Source of the DNA: Reticulitermes lucifugus
Lineage: Eukaryota; Arthropoda; Insecta; Blattodea; Rhinotermitidae
DNA length: 64,000 bases
Reading direction: 5' to 3'
Assembly (NCBI GenBank): GCA_026260175.1
Contig: JAKCWW010000520.1
Span: forward strand, 42,972 to 106,971
This document shows positions 48,501 to 56,999 of the stretch, piece after piece. The notes beneath the pieces were generated by a model. It had not been told where the DNA came from, searched no databases, and saw only the letters and a program-made list of their open reading frames with translations. The translations under genes were made by a program, and so were the position numbers. Each line of letters starts with the position of its first letter. Position 1 is the first letter of the stretch.

Positions 48501-51500
48501 AATGGACCAGTCCCATTTGAATTATGGGTTTGCCTAGTGGGATGCAACCCACTAGTATATTGTTTGTGTTTACTTGGATAATTTATCTGTCCATAGTTAA
48601 GAGCTGTGTTTTGGGACAGGTTAACGTTTGAAATGTAGGTACTGGTAGGGACAGCAGCTTCTGGAAAGGATAAGCAGCATTATTAACCTTTAACGGACCT
48701 GCATTCACATATGCAAATGCACATAAAAGCAACACCCATAAAATTCATTTTTTTGTATGTAGGCAACAAATAAATTTACTGTACTTTTAAGACATGCTGC
48801 ATAATCTCTATTTTATTTTCCACAATATACCATTTATTTCATAATTTTATATTTTTCTGTTCAAATAATACTGGTGATTTTCATAAACCATGTGCTAAAA
48901 TTCAAATACCAACCCTGTCTGATAAAGATTGATAAAAGATAATGTATGGTAATGATCAGTCTTTATGCCTCCAAATGTTTGCTTGTGTTGGCCATGCTTT
49001 TGGCGTCTATTTTCATGGCACATCCACTCTGTCTCATCAGTCCCATAATGTTACCATGCATGTCTCTTTAGGACGCAGTCACAGCCAGGGATATAATGAT
49101 TTTGTCTCATACATGACGTGTAGAAAATTGGCACAATGAATAATGTAATGACTGCCACCTGCAGGACAGTGAGAGCAGTGTTGAAATACCAGATTCCATT
49201 CTTATTTCTCTTTAAATGATGATGATACACTAGTGCTGCTGTCTTTCTTTCTTGGCCAACAAAGAATGTTGCGTTTGACACTGATTGTAATATAAGCCAG
49301 TGGTCATTTTTGAATAGTGAAAATTTGGAAAAAGGATCACTGACAATTGACTAAGTATGGTTCATATTAAAGTCTTGTGGATATGGTGTTGCTGTGAAAT
49401 TTAAGTGACTGATTTATTTCTTGTTCCTGATAGGTTTCAAATTTAAATTGTTTAAATGTGGCCGATAGTGATGCTGAAAGTGCTAAGGATTGTGATGGAG
49501 TCACTTGTAGCAGTGAAACCTGTGGATCAGAAACTTCGAGTGCAGTGTCATCTGAGCATAAGCTCAAATCGCTGACTCTGCCTCACAAGTTGGATATTAA
49601 GCAAATAGATTGGGATGAGCTTGATGATTTACTGCAGGTTAGACAGGTTTTATTTTTATTTTATGTCTGATATTTCATTGTATGTTTATGTGTTCAGAAC
49701 ACTGAGATTTTTTTAGTGATGGTTTAAGAGTTGATAAGATTCTACAGTTTGTCCTTATACACTATGGTTTCTGAACTGACAGACTTTCTGAAGAGTGGTC
49801 TGTGGTCTGCAGGCTCATGCATTGATACGGATGTGGAAACAAAATGAGCAAGATTCAAAATGAAGTTTTGCAACTGTAAATTGTGTACTGGAATATAGAA
49901 GTCCTTTGATTTCCCATATATATCATGGTTGGGTGTAATGTTTGTGGTAACAGTTTAGGGAAAATTGAAGATGTGGGTTCTCCTTTCCCTGTATTTTGCA
50001 CTGCTTCCCCCTCTCATAGTAATGTGATATTACAATCCTCAGTTCTCTTTCCATATACTGTGTACATCTACGGTGCCCGAGATTTCAGGCTTTTGCCATG
50101 GTGTAGTTGAGGCCTTCACTCTTCTGGAATGTTACACGGCATAAGTTGGTAGTCGGTAACTGCTTGACTCTTGATTATGGGTCCAGTAGGTTGTCTCAGA
50201 ACTTCTGTAACTACTAACCTATGCCCCATAACATCCCAGAAGATCAAAGGCGGCCACTGCAGTATTACAGTATGTTGCAGTGCAGTTTTATTCTCGAATC
50301 CTACACAATGAAATCCAAAATGAACATGCCCCATTATGCTATTGGACATGTTCTTCACATAGATTACTGTTTTACAGAATGTACTCTTGTTTACGGACTT
50401 GTGATCTTCATGTTTGCATTGCATTGAACTCATTTTGGAGATATGTGATTAATGTAATCAAGCTTTTCTTTAGTGTGGCATTTTCTTTCAAAAAATCTCC
50501 AGTACTGAATGGAATTATGTACTGTTAAATCCTTATTTAATATTAAGATTTTTCTTTAACCTGTAGGAGATAGATTTAAATGCCAGTTGTATCTCTTGAT
50601 TGCTTGAGTTCTTGTAGCTTAGCGTGGACATTTAAATTGTTACCAAACAAACGCACAGAGACCAGCATATGGCATGCTAGGTCATTTCCCAGTGCATTCT
50701 TGAGAGCAGCATATGGTCTCATAGGGTGACAGAGGTTAATGTTCAAATACTCTACATTTAGGGTCTTTAAGTACAGTCACTTCCAGATGAAACTTAATGG
50801 AATTTGTAGTGTATAGAGTTGTTGCAGCAGAACTAAATCTAGGATGATAGAGCAGTCATATGGACATAAGTCATCAACTTATCATCTGAATATTAAAGCA
50901 TATAAATAAATATCACATTGTAGAATGTGGTTTGTTTTGAGATGCCAATCCACATGAAAGAAAAGAGTAAAGTTTTGTCAAACCAGAGACCGCTTTGTGG
51001 CCGCACTTTTGTTTGGTGTTGCTGCATCTGAAACTTCTTGTAACATATTTGTTTATTTTAAGAGTAGGTTGTGAAATTAAATTATCCTGAATGGCAGATT
51101 TTTGAAGGAAAATGTGTGTTCTGAGTATGTTTAATTCTTTTAAGGTGGAGAGGAAAGTGGATGAGGCAGATAAATTATACCAAACAATGCCCGTAATCCT
51201 GCCTAGTGTGTCAAGTCGGTCTAGCTTGGAAGGACCTGGTCAGACTATTTCTGCTCAGTCCAGTCTGGATGCAACTCATAGTGTTTTGAGTGAAGATAGT
51301 GATGGTCTAAAGAGTAATGGTTGCAATCTTCAGTTCGATAACAGTACAATATCTTTGTCTGAGCAAAAGCAGAACAGTTCTTTGGACAGCTGTATTATTG
51401 AAAGTGTTGATAAACAGGGTCCTGCTGTATCAGAGTCACCATATGGTAATTGGGAAAAATGCCTGAACCGCTCCCTGAGTGGGCCAGACTGTTTGCAGAG

Positions 51501-54500
51501 ACATCAGGATAGGAACTTGGCAACTGAACGTACAAATTTTAGAGTTGATCATGATTCAGATGCTTCAGATGAATATGAAGATCAGCTGGAGAGGGCTTTG
51601 AGTGAAATTGGGGATGGAAATAATGTGGAAGGATTTGTGGGACAGGATGATGGAGATAATGTAGAAGGACTTGTGAGATGGAAGGATGGAGGTAATGTGG
51701 AAGGAGTTGTGAGACGGGCTGCAAAAACAGGTTCAACAGCTATCAGGCGTCGGCCTGGCAGGAGGCGATCTAGGACTAAACTGAAACGGAGATGTTCAAT
51801 CAATGGTCATTTCTATAATCGGGAGACCAGTTTCTTTACACCTCCACATGGTAGCCAGATGAGTGTATGGATCACATCACTCGTCAACACACAGGAAGTT
51901 ATCAATCTCTTGTTGGAGAAATACAAAGTGGACAGCAAGCCAGTCAACTTTGCCCTCTTCGTTATTAGAGATAATGGAGGTATGCTATGCCATATGGTCA
52001 GTAGGTTTTGTGTGGACTGGTGCTGTGAGCTGTTTATTGTTAATGACATGTTCAGAATGTTACGGTATGATACAGTAGAACCTGCCAGTTGAGATTTGTC
52101 TGGGGAGACGAGCTTTTCATACCTTATATCATGAAAATTCTGGAATGGGGGTTGTGCCAAAATCAAATAATAAATTACTACTGCAGTTACAAAAACATAT
52201 TCACTGTAAATTTAAACTTAATTACATTTTTCAATCTGTTTTATGTTTATATTTTTATATTGATTTTATGATACAAGGAAAATAAGCTTGAAAATAAATT
52301 GTAATCAGGGTTTCACTGCACACAGCATTGCATGAGTCTGTTCTTTTATCAGCCTCTTGTATGATCACTCATAGTGTAGCTTACATCCATGATTCATGAT
52401 CAGCCAGTAACAGTGTTGAGTTAGAAGTGTGCTCATATGTATATGGCTTCTGTCAGAGGCTTTTTGACTAACCACACGCATGCTAATCCTTGAGAATTGA
52501 TTGTACATTGCTGCAGTAGTTCACGATTGCTTCTGACACCGCTTCACTTCCATTGTGCATAATTGTGGTGTTCCTTAGCCAACCCATTCTCCTAAGATTT
52601 AAACACAAACCCTATACTGAGGCTTAAAAACAGTGTATGGACCGAAATTTTGTGTTTGAAATGCAGGAAAAGCTTTAAATTGAGGGCTGTTAAGTTGAGA
52701 AAAATTGTACATTATTTGCATGGGGTTTTGGCTGGAGCCACAAAAAATGAACTAAAAGTGCAGGAAAATCTTAAATCAAGAAACCTTAAGTTGGGGTTCT
52801 ACTGTACAGGTAGTTCTCGTTTTACGCGATTTCATTTTGCATGATTTCACTTTAACGCGACTTGAAAATTTACACCACTCTTCAAATTTACGCGATAATT
52901 TTCGGTTTAACAAAATTTGGCATAGACCATCTGTGGTCACGCTTCTGTAGGAGGCTAGCAGGAAGTGATGTCACTGTCATGCCATCAGTCACGCGAAGGA
53001 TTGATTATGTTGGTAATATAACCATGCAGCTCAATTAGTTTCCTCTTCAACAGCATTGGCTTTCCTTACCAATATGAGTGAGAAACGTAAATCTGCATCA
53101 CCTAGTGCAATCCAAGTGAAAAATTGGCAAACAACAATCAGTATTGAAGAGAAATTACATGTAATAAGCTGACTTGGAAAAGGTGAACGAATTGTTGATA
53201 TATGCCGTAATGTTAGACTTGCTCATAGTAGCATACACACAATTCATGATAATGCTGATAGAGTTAAAGAAAGTGCTAAGTCAGGAACAAAAGTGTTTGT
53301 TTGTGTAGCAAGACTACCACAGTCCTTTCTGAATGAACTGCACCAAAAAACTATGGATGTGAGTCTCTTACATTTTTATTGCATTAGAAATAAATAAATA
53401 AATATATTGTATAGAAATGTGTGTACAGTATAGAAATGTATATATATATACTGTATATACAGTACATATATACTCTACTAATGGTATAGTCATACATTAT
53501 ATAGGATGAGGTTGTCATTCCTCAAACCCCCAGGAAATACATTGTTTTAAATGGGAATTTTGTGTTTGATGTGCGCAACGTTTTTCAGAAACGTAACAGT
53601 GGCATAAAATGAGAACTACCTGTCTTTAATTAACCTGTCTTGCAAGGATGATCCAAGTTTTTCCCTTATGTGCTATAAGTATTGATTAAATTATTTAGTC
53701 TTGTAGCTGTCCTTTGTCCGTCTTAGGTTTTGAAAGCTTCCCCCCCCCCTTTTTTGGGGGGGAGGTGTTATTCACCATTGTTGTTCTAAGTACAGAGGTT
53801 ATAGCATCAGATGAGATGTGATGATTATCATGAATTGTGACTAGGTAATGATTTGGAAGAACTACCCTATTTTAAGACACTGCTATCCTGGCATTTACTA
53901 TGAAAATATAAAAAATCATGAAACAGTCAGGATTCAGATTGGGTATGTCCCTGTTACAAATCTATAACATTACTGCTACACCATCCTGGTGGTTAGAGTT
54001 TGTTGTGACACTGTAAGTAGACTTAGTAGATAAGGGTGCTGGTGGAGTGGCACACACTGGAATGTGTCTTTTGCATGAGGAAGGGGATGATGTATTTCTA
54101 GTTGTAGATGGCCTGTTCCAGAGCAACGTCGATTGCGTGATGATGAATATCCTCTGTTAGTGCGTGTGATGTTGGGACCACATGAGGATGTGGCCAAGTT
54201 GTTCCTGATGGATCGCCAGAATACTGAAGAAATTAGCAATGAGGTTGCACAGTTTCTCAACCTCAGCATAGCTGAGTGCCGTGCCATCTTGGAAAGGTAT
54301 CAGGAAGAGGAGGACCGGGAAGCAAGGAGAGTTAGGGCAAAGTAAGTGTTATGGCCACATGAGCTACAAACAATGCATGTGCTGCATTGCAGAGTGCTGG
54401 ATTCAATTCACGAACGATGCAGCATATGCATTGGCAAATTAGGGCTGTTCTTGTGCAGCCCTATTGGGGCTTTTTTTCCCTTTGCTGTTGTGTTTTTGTA

Positions 54501-56999
54501 AGAGTTCCCATAAAAAAATTAAATCCTTTAATTTGAATTGGGGAGTTCTGCAGAGTGCACTGGGAATTTAATTTTGGTCCCAGATGGTTAAATAAATCCA
54601 TGGATGAAAGTTCTTTTTGAGAACTAATAGCTTCTTAGCTAGTCAAAAAAGTGCCCTCATTTTATGGAACTGAAAGGTGTTGTATTGTATTCACAAGAGC
54701 CTGCCAAATTTCTAAATTATAATTTACTGACATGCAGTAATTCAAATACCATATTTACCCAAATATGAGATGAGAATTTTTCCATAATTCATAATCTAAA
54801 AAATTGGGAGTCACTTTATAGTCATACACAAAATGAGACATGTTCTGTCTAGGTACTTTTCTGAAACTTGAAGATTATGAAGGGGAGTTGTCTTATATTC
54901 AGGGTCATCTTATATTTGGGAAAATATATTTGTTTCATGGTCTTAAATATGGTGGACTGTTAGAACAAGATATAGTGTCCCTACTTCCAGGTTTCCTGGA
55001 TGATAGTGTACAGTACTGTTATTGTTATGAAGGTGTTGTTTACGAGCGATGTAAAAATATTGGTAGATGAGGGAATTAAACTGGTTGACCCTTAGTTTGA
55101 CTTGCATTTGACCCTTGCCCATTTAAAATTCTTGTGTGTAAGTTGTCATTCCCATATTTTATTCTTTCCCTGTCTTGTATCTCCTGTTGGATATTTAATC
55201 AACCACTTTACCTAATTCTTTGATAGACATATATGTAGGGTCACCATTCCCTTTGTATACTGGCTTCAGTTTCCAAGTTGGGTATTGGGTTCTCATGAAG
55301 TATTGTATGCTGTACTACAAACCTTGAAAGTCTTGGCTAGCGAATACAGTGAAACCCATTTCATATGACCCCACTGAAGATGTTTACTGTTTTGGATGTT
55401 AGAATAATTTAGTATCAAAATTTTCCCATGTGTTTAAACTATATGTTGTCCTTCTAACATGTGTCCTACTTAAGAGGATATCCCTCTTAAGAAGCATGAA
55501 AAATTTATGATGCAGCATATTTTTCAAGCTTTTAATATGTTTTTCACAGCAAATCTGTAACACATTTTCCAAGTTTGTATTTGTTCAGTTTGTTTCAAGC
55601 ATGTGATGACAATGATGCTCCCAGTTCTAAAGTTTTCATTTTCACATGCACATTTTGCATGGCATGACATGGCTTATTTGTAATTTGTGTCATCCGTCGT
55701 ATGCCCAATGAATGGACCATGTCTCTGAAGTTTGTTAGTGTTTGAGACCAGTTATTGTTACAAGGCTATCTATAAGGGACCATGATGATAATATAGGCCT
55801 CTGTGGACCATTTTTACATTAACTATCAACAAGTAAAGGAATTCAGGTCCAGAAGGTTGTTAATGCGTTTTAAAAAACTTTGAAATCTGAGAGATGCAAC
55901 CTCATGATGCATGGGCAGTCTACAAGGTGAAGAAGCATGGTTGTAATGGAGTGTGTTGTGACTATGGAAATGTTTTACTTTAATTTCAGTAATTTGAGTA
56001 CAAAATTTATATACCGTATGTGTTTACTTCACATAGCATATGTGTGTACAGTTTTTATTCTGTAGAGTGATTAATTATTGATCATGTGATCAGCATGGCA
56101 CATAAAAAATGAACAAAAACATAAGCCACTGTTAATTAACCTTTAAATGACTGCATTTGCATATGTGAATGCACGTTAAATAACACCCCTAGAAATTCAT
56201 TTTATATATACCAGCAACAAGGAAATTGATTGCATGTTTAAGATATGCTGCATAATCTCTGTTTTATTTTCCACACATTGCCATTTATTTCAGAACTTTA
56301 TCTTTTTCTGTTCAAATAATATTCATGTTTTTCATAAACCATGCTCTAAAATTTAAATACCAATCCAGTTGTTAAAGGTTAAAGAAAACCTGAACATTAC
56401 ATCAAGGTGGATGCTATTTCAAATGTTCTGCACACAAGGAATTATTGAAGAACTTGGTGTTTCCATGTCAGTTTTAAACAAATTTATATCAAATCTGGAT
56501 ACAGTAGCTACTTGGGAGGTCTCTAAGTGAACAGCTGGGCCAGAAAAAGGTGAAAACAGTGAAGCATGATAAGGTATTTTTGGTACTCATGGAATTGTTC
56601 TGAAAAAAACAAGCTGCACATCTACCAGTTCTGCCTGTAAAACAAAAAATGTTTTATCTTGTATTTAAGAATGTGTCAGAATCACTGAAGAACTTAAATT
56701 GTGGTTTGGTGGTGAAAATGGATCATTTTTCAGACTTGCCCTTTTAAGACACCTTCCCACTTAATGAGCATAATTTGTTTAATTTTTTACAGAGGTACCT
56801 TAAGAGGGTAAACATCTCTCTCTCTCACACACACACATACACACACATCCTAAAACTGCAGTCTGTTCTGCAATACTCATTACTTCTGAATAATGCTTTT
56901 GGAAATAATTCTCAGTGTGTACCCTTCTACTTTTACAGATTTCGAGAAATGCGAAAAAGAATAAAACAAAGAATGGAAGACTTGAAGGTGAGGTTATGA
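39496..56999 (+). CDS. Rassf: Ras-association domain family protein (LIM-RA-SARAH), RASSF2/4/6-like
   Basis: Nine exons (39496-39535, 40375-40469, 41692-41831, 43973-44048, 46749-46904, 49434-49637, 51145-51979, 54122-54341, 56939-56999) join without frame breaks into 608 codons. The ATG follows two in-frame TAA codons at 39481-39486, so the start is secure. Residues 4-56 form a LIM zinc domain (ligands C4, C7, H25, C28, C31, C34, C52, C56). Residues about 93-145 match the conserved N-terminal block of vertebrate RASSF2/4/6. Residues 394-429 are three 12-residue repeats and 438-453 is a polybasic patch. The Ras-association domain covers about 460-546 and SARAH about 555-606. RASSF proteins act in the cytoplasm, binding Ras-type GTPases through RA and the Hippo/MST kinase through SARAH; in Drosophila, Rassf restrains Hippo signalling. 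The LIM domain in place of the vertebrate C1 domain is the arthropod arrangement. Confidence 0.95.
40375..40469 (+). CDS. Rassf: Rassf exon 2 (LIM core)
   Basis: Acceptor TACTGTACAG, donor GTACGG. Residues 14-45 hold His25, Cys28, Cys31 and Cys34 in the H-x2-C-x2-C-x2-C order typical of LIM domains. Confidence 0.93.
41692..41831 (+). CDS. Rassf: Rassf exon 3 (end of LIM)
   Basis: Acceptor ATTTGTAG, donor GTATAA. Residues 46-91 contain the last zinc ligands Cys52 and Cys56, then a Gly/Phe/Ser-rich linker. It ends two bases into codon 92. Confidence 0.92.
42247..43516 (-). mobile_element. mariner element with decayed transposase
   Basis: The ends TATGAAGGATGTTCAAGAAG and, inverted, TATAAGGAATGTTCAATAAG are flanked by TA. 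The minus strand encodes mariner transposase fragments: Lys-Val-Cys-Ala-Arg-Trp-Val-Pro, Val-Thr-Cys-Asn-Glu-Ser (near the first catalytic Asp, here changed), [12 protein letters not shown], and a degraded His-Ser-Pro-Tyr segment. Several frameshifts and stops. It lies in Rassf intron 3. Confidence 0.9.
43973..44048 (+). CDS. Rassf: Rassf exon 4
   Basis: A 76-nt exon after a TTCTTTTTGTAG acceptor with a GTATGC donor. It encodes Ser-His-Leu-Glu-Ser-Lys to Arg-Ser-Arg-Glu (residues 92-117), aligning with the block that precedes the Trp-Gly motif in RASSF2/4/6. Confidence 0.88.
44049..45537. other. Rassf intron 4, nothing recognised
   Basis: AT-rich, with a short GT run near 44800. No coding support. 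Confidence 0.5.
45538..46110 (+). repeat. TGG microsatellite and two SINE-like copies
   Basis: TGG repeats run from 45538 to 45556. 45620-45800 and 45885-46060 share a degenerate tRNA-like head (TTCCGTGTTCAGG; TTGGTTTGAATTT) and a TTTTCCTCA body block. They resemble the elements at 9095 and, inverted, 36010. Confidence 0.5.
46111..46610. repeat. Inverted-repeat family fragments
   Basis: 46120-46240 shows the outer TTTTGAGGTTTTCACTCC block, a TCTTACAGGATGTGA block and an ATCTTCAGG centre. 46545-46605 carries the inverted outer block (ATCCCAGACAACTGTAATTC). It resembles the copy at 34490, with unrelated or diverged sequence between. Confidence 0.55.
46749..46904 (+). CDS. Rassf: Rassf exon 5 (conserved RASSF2/4/6 block)
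   Basis: 52 codons in phase 0, acceptor TGATACAG, donor GTAAGT. It contains Leu-Glu-Gly-Ala-Leu followed by His-Trp-Gly-Val and an acidic Glu-Asp-Asp-Asp. This matches the conserved segment upstream of the RA domain in vertebrate RASSF2, 4 and 6. Confidence 0.92.
46905..48117. other. Rassf intron 5, retroelement tail
   Basis: 47375-47435 is a + strand copy of the non-LTR tail (GAATTTCTTGTCTAGCTGAG). Nothing else is recognised. Confidence 0.55.
48118..48412 (+). repeat. tRNA-headed SINE, full length
   Basis: The head has a clean B box (GGTTTGAATCC, near 48166). It is followed by GGGGCAAGAGATTTT, the CCACCCAGCCTCC block and a CATGGCATGGATAGGAACTG tail ending in CTTTACCTTT. Same family as at 19855. 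Confidence 0.8.
48419..48480 (+). repeat. Hammerhead-like hairpin
   Basis: CTGATGAT (48420), a perfect GGCCT/AGGCC stem, then AAAACGTGTTG. It directly follows the SINE tail and belongs to the dispersed hairpin family. Confidence 0.6.
48683..48928. mobile_element. TTAA-flanked MITE, copy 1
   Basis: About 245 bp, starting TTAACCTTTAACGGACCTGC. It is 80% or so similar by eye to the copy at 56136. The right end is eroded (GATAAAGATTGATAAA instead of GTTAAAGGTTAA). Lies in Rassf intron 5. Confidence 0.75.
49434..49637 (+). CDS. Rassf: Rassf exon 6
   Basis: 68 codons in phase 0, acceptor TTCCTGATAG, donor GTTAGA. It encodes a Ser/Asp/Glu-rich linker followed by a short charged segment ending Asp-Asp-Leu-Leu-Gln. 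No domain is recognised in it. Confidence 0.88.
50119..50244. repeat. Inverted-repeat family element, short copy
   Basis: CTTCTGGAATGTTACACGGC at the left pairs with CCCCATAACATCCCAGAAG at the right. The centre is degenerate. The outer block CTTCTGGGATRTTAC is the one shared by 12325 and 32076. Confidence 0.75.
50245..51144. other. Rassf intron 6, nothing else recognised
   Basis: AT-rich sequence ending in the TTTTAAG acceptor of exon 7. Confidence 0.5.
51145..51979 (+). CDS. Rassf: Rassf exon 7 (linker, repeats, polybasic patch, start of RA)
   Basis: The largest exon: 278 codons plus one base, acceptor TTCTTTTAAG, donor GTATGC. It holds a long Ser/Asp-rich linker, the 36-bp tandem repeats at 51613-51720, a polybasic run at residues 438-453, then Ser-Ile-Asn-Gly-His-Phe-Tyr-Asn, which opens the RA region in RASSF2/4/6. 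The final G joins AG of exon 8 to make Glu516. Reading through the donor would give a truncated protein ending at 52090. Confidence 0.93.
51613..51720 (+). repeat. Three in-frame 36-bp tandem repeats inside Rassf
   Basis: Three exact-length units (51613-51648, 51649-51684, 51685-51720) encode the consensus Asp-Gly-x-Asn-Val-Glu-Gly-x-Val plus three variable residues. The period is a multiple of three, so the frame is kept. They sit between the linker and the polybasic patch. Confidence 0.93.
52071..52806. mobile_element. Tigger-type element A (non-autonomous)
   Basis: The ends TACAGTAGAACCTGCCAGTT and, inverted, TACAGTAGAACCCCAACTTA are flanked by TA at 52071 and 52805. It is about 730 bp with no transposase. 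It starts 90 bp after Rassf exon 7. Confidence 0.8.
52805..53624 (+). mobile_element. Tigger-type element B with transposase N terminus
   Basis: The left end TACAGGTAGTTCTCGTTTTA pairs with the right end, ...GAGAACTACCTGT at 53611-53623. The left TA is shared with element A. From 53074 it encodes Met-Ser-Glu-Lys-Arg-Lys, then a CENP-B-like helix-turn-helix (Ser-Ile-Glu-Glu-Lys-Leu, a stop, Gly-Glu-Arg-Ile-Val-Asp-Ile-Cys) and is cut short near 53345. No DDE domain. Confidence 0.85.
53625..54121. other. Rassf intron 7 end
   Basis: C-run and G-run near 53742-53762, then the CCTGTTCCAG acceptor. An AT microsatellite lies at 53437-53475, inside the preceding element. Confidence 0.5.
54122..54341 (+). 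CDS. Rassf: Rassf exon 8 (RA domain end, start of SARAH)
   Basis: Acceptor CCTGTTCCAG, donor GTAAGT. It encodes residues 516-588 with the RA hallmark Tyr-Pro-Leu, Gly-Pro-His-Glu and Phe-Leu-Met-Asp, then the helical start of SARAH rich in Glu and Arg. It starts with two bases completing Glu516 and ends two bases into codon 589. Confidence 0.95.
54590..54710 (-). repeat. Non-LTR retrotransposon tail
   Basis: Inverted tail: CCATGGATGAAAGTTCTTTT, then GCTAGTCAAAAAAGTGCCC and CACAAGAGCCTGCCAA. Same family as 8977 and 9325. Confidence 0.65.
54747..54931. mobile_element. Short Tigger-related MITE
   Basis: The left end TACCATATTTACCCAAATAT and the inverted right end (TCTTATATTTGGGAAAATA) enclose about 185 bp. 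It shares termini with the 26214 element and the partial one at 63941. Confidence 0.65.
54932..56135. other. Rassf intron 8, nothing firmly recognised
   Basis: 55345-55500 begins TACAGTGAAACCCATTTCAT, which looks like one end of a Tigger-type element, but no matching right end was found. Confidence 0.4.
56136..56382. mobile_element. TTAA-flanked MITE, copy 2
   Basis: TTAACCTTTAAATGACTGCA at the left and GTTGTTAAAGGTTAA at the right form inverted ends that begin with the TTAA target, as for piggyBac-type elements. 247 bp, no coding. Homologous along its length to 48683-48928. Confidence 0.82.
56390..56750 (+). pseudogene. Tigger/CENP-B-type transposase remnant
   Basis: The plus strand reads [16 protein letters not shown], a helix-turn-helix signature. 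After breaks it reads Lys-Thr-Val-Lys-His-Asp-Lys-Val and Ala-Ala-His-Leu-Pro-Val, matching the second DNA-binding half of Tigger-type transposases. Multiple stops. It lies 190 bp before Rassf exon 9. Confidence 0.7.
56939..56999 (+). CDS. Rassf: Rassf exon 9 (end of SARAH, stop)
   Basis: Acceptor TTCTACTTTTACAG. It completes Lys589, adds 19 residues of a basic amphipathic helix (Phe-Arg-Glu-Met-Arg-Lys onward) and stops at TGA 56997-56999. The helix completes the SARAH coiled coil. Confidence 0.93.

Noticed and set aside
52089-52271. Continuation of Rassf exon 7 into the intron
   Set aside because: The GTATGC donor at 51980 followed by AG at 54121 restores the conserved RA domain in frame; the extension lies in a Tigger-type element.
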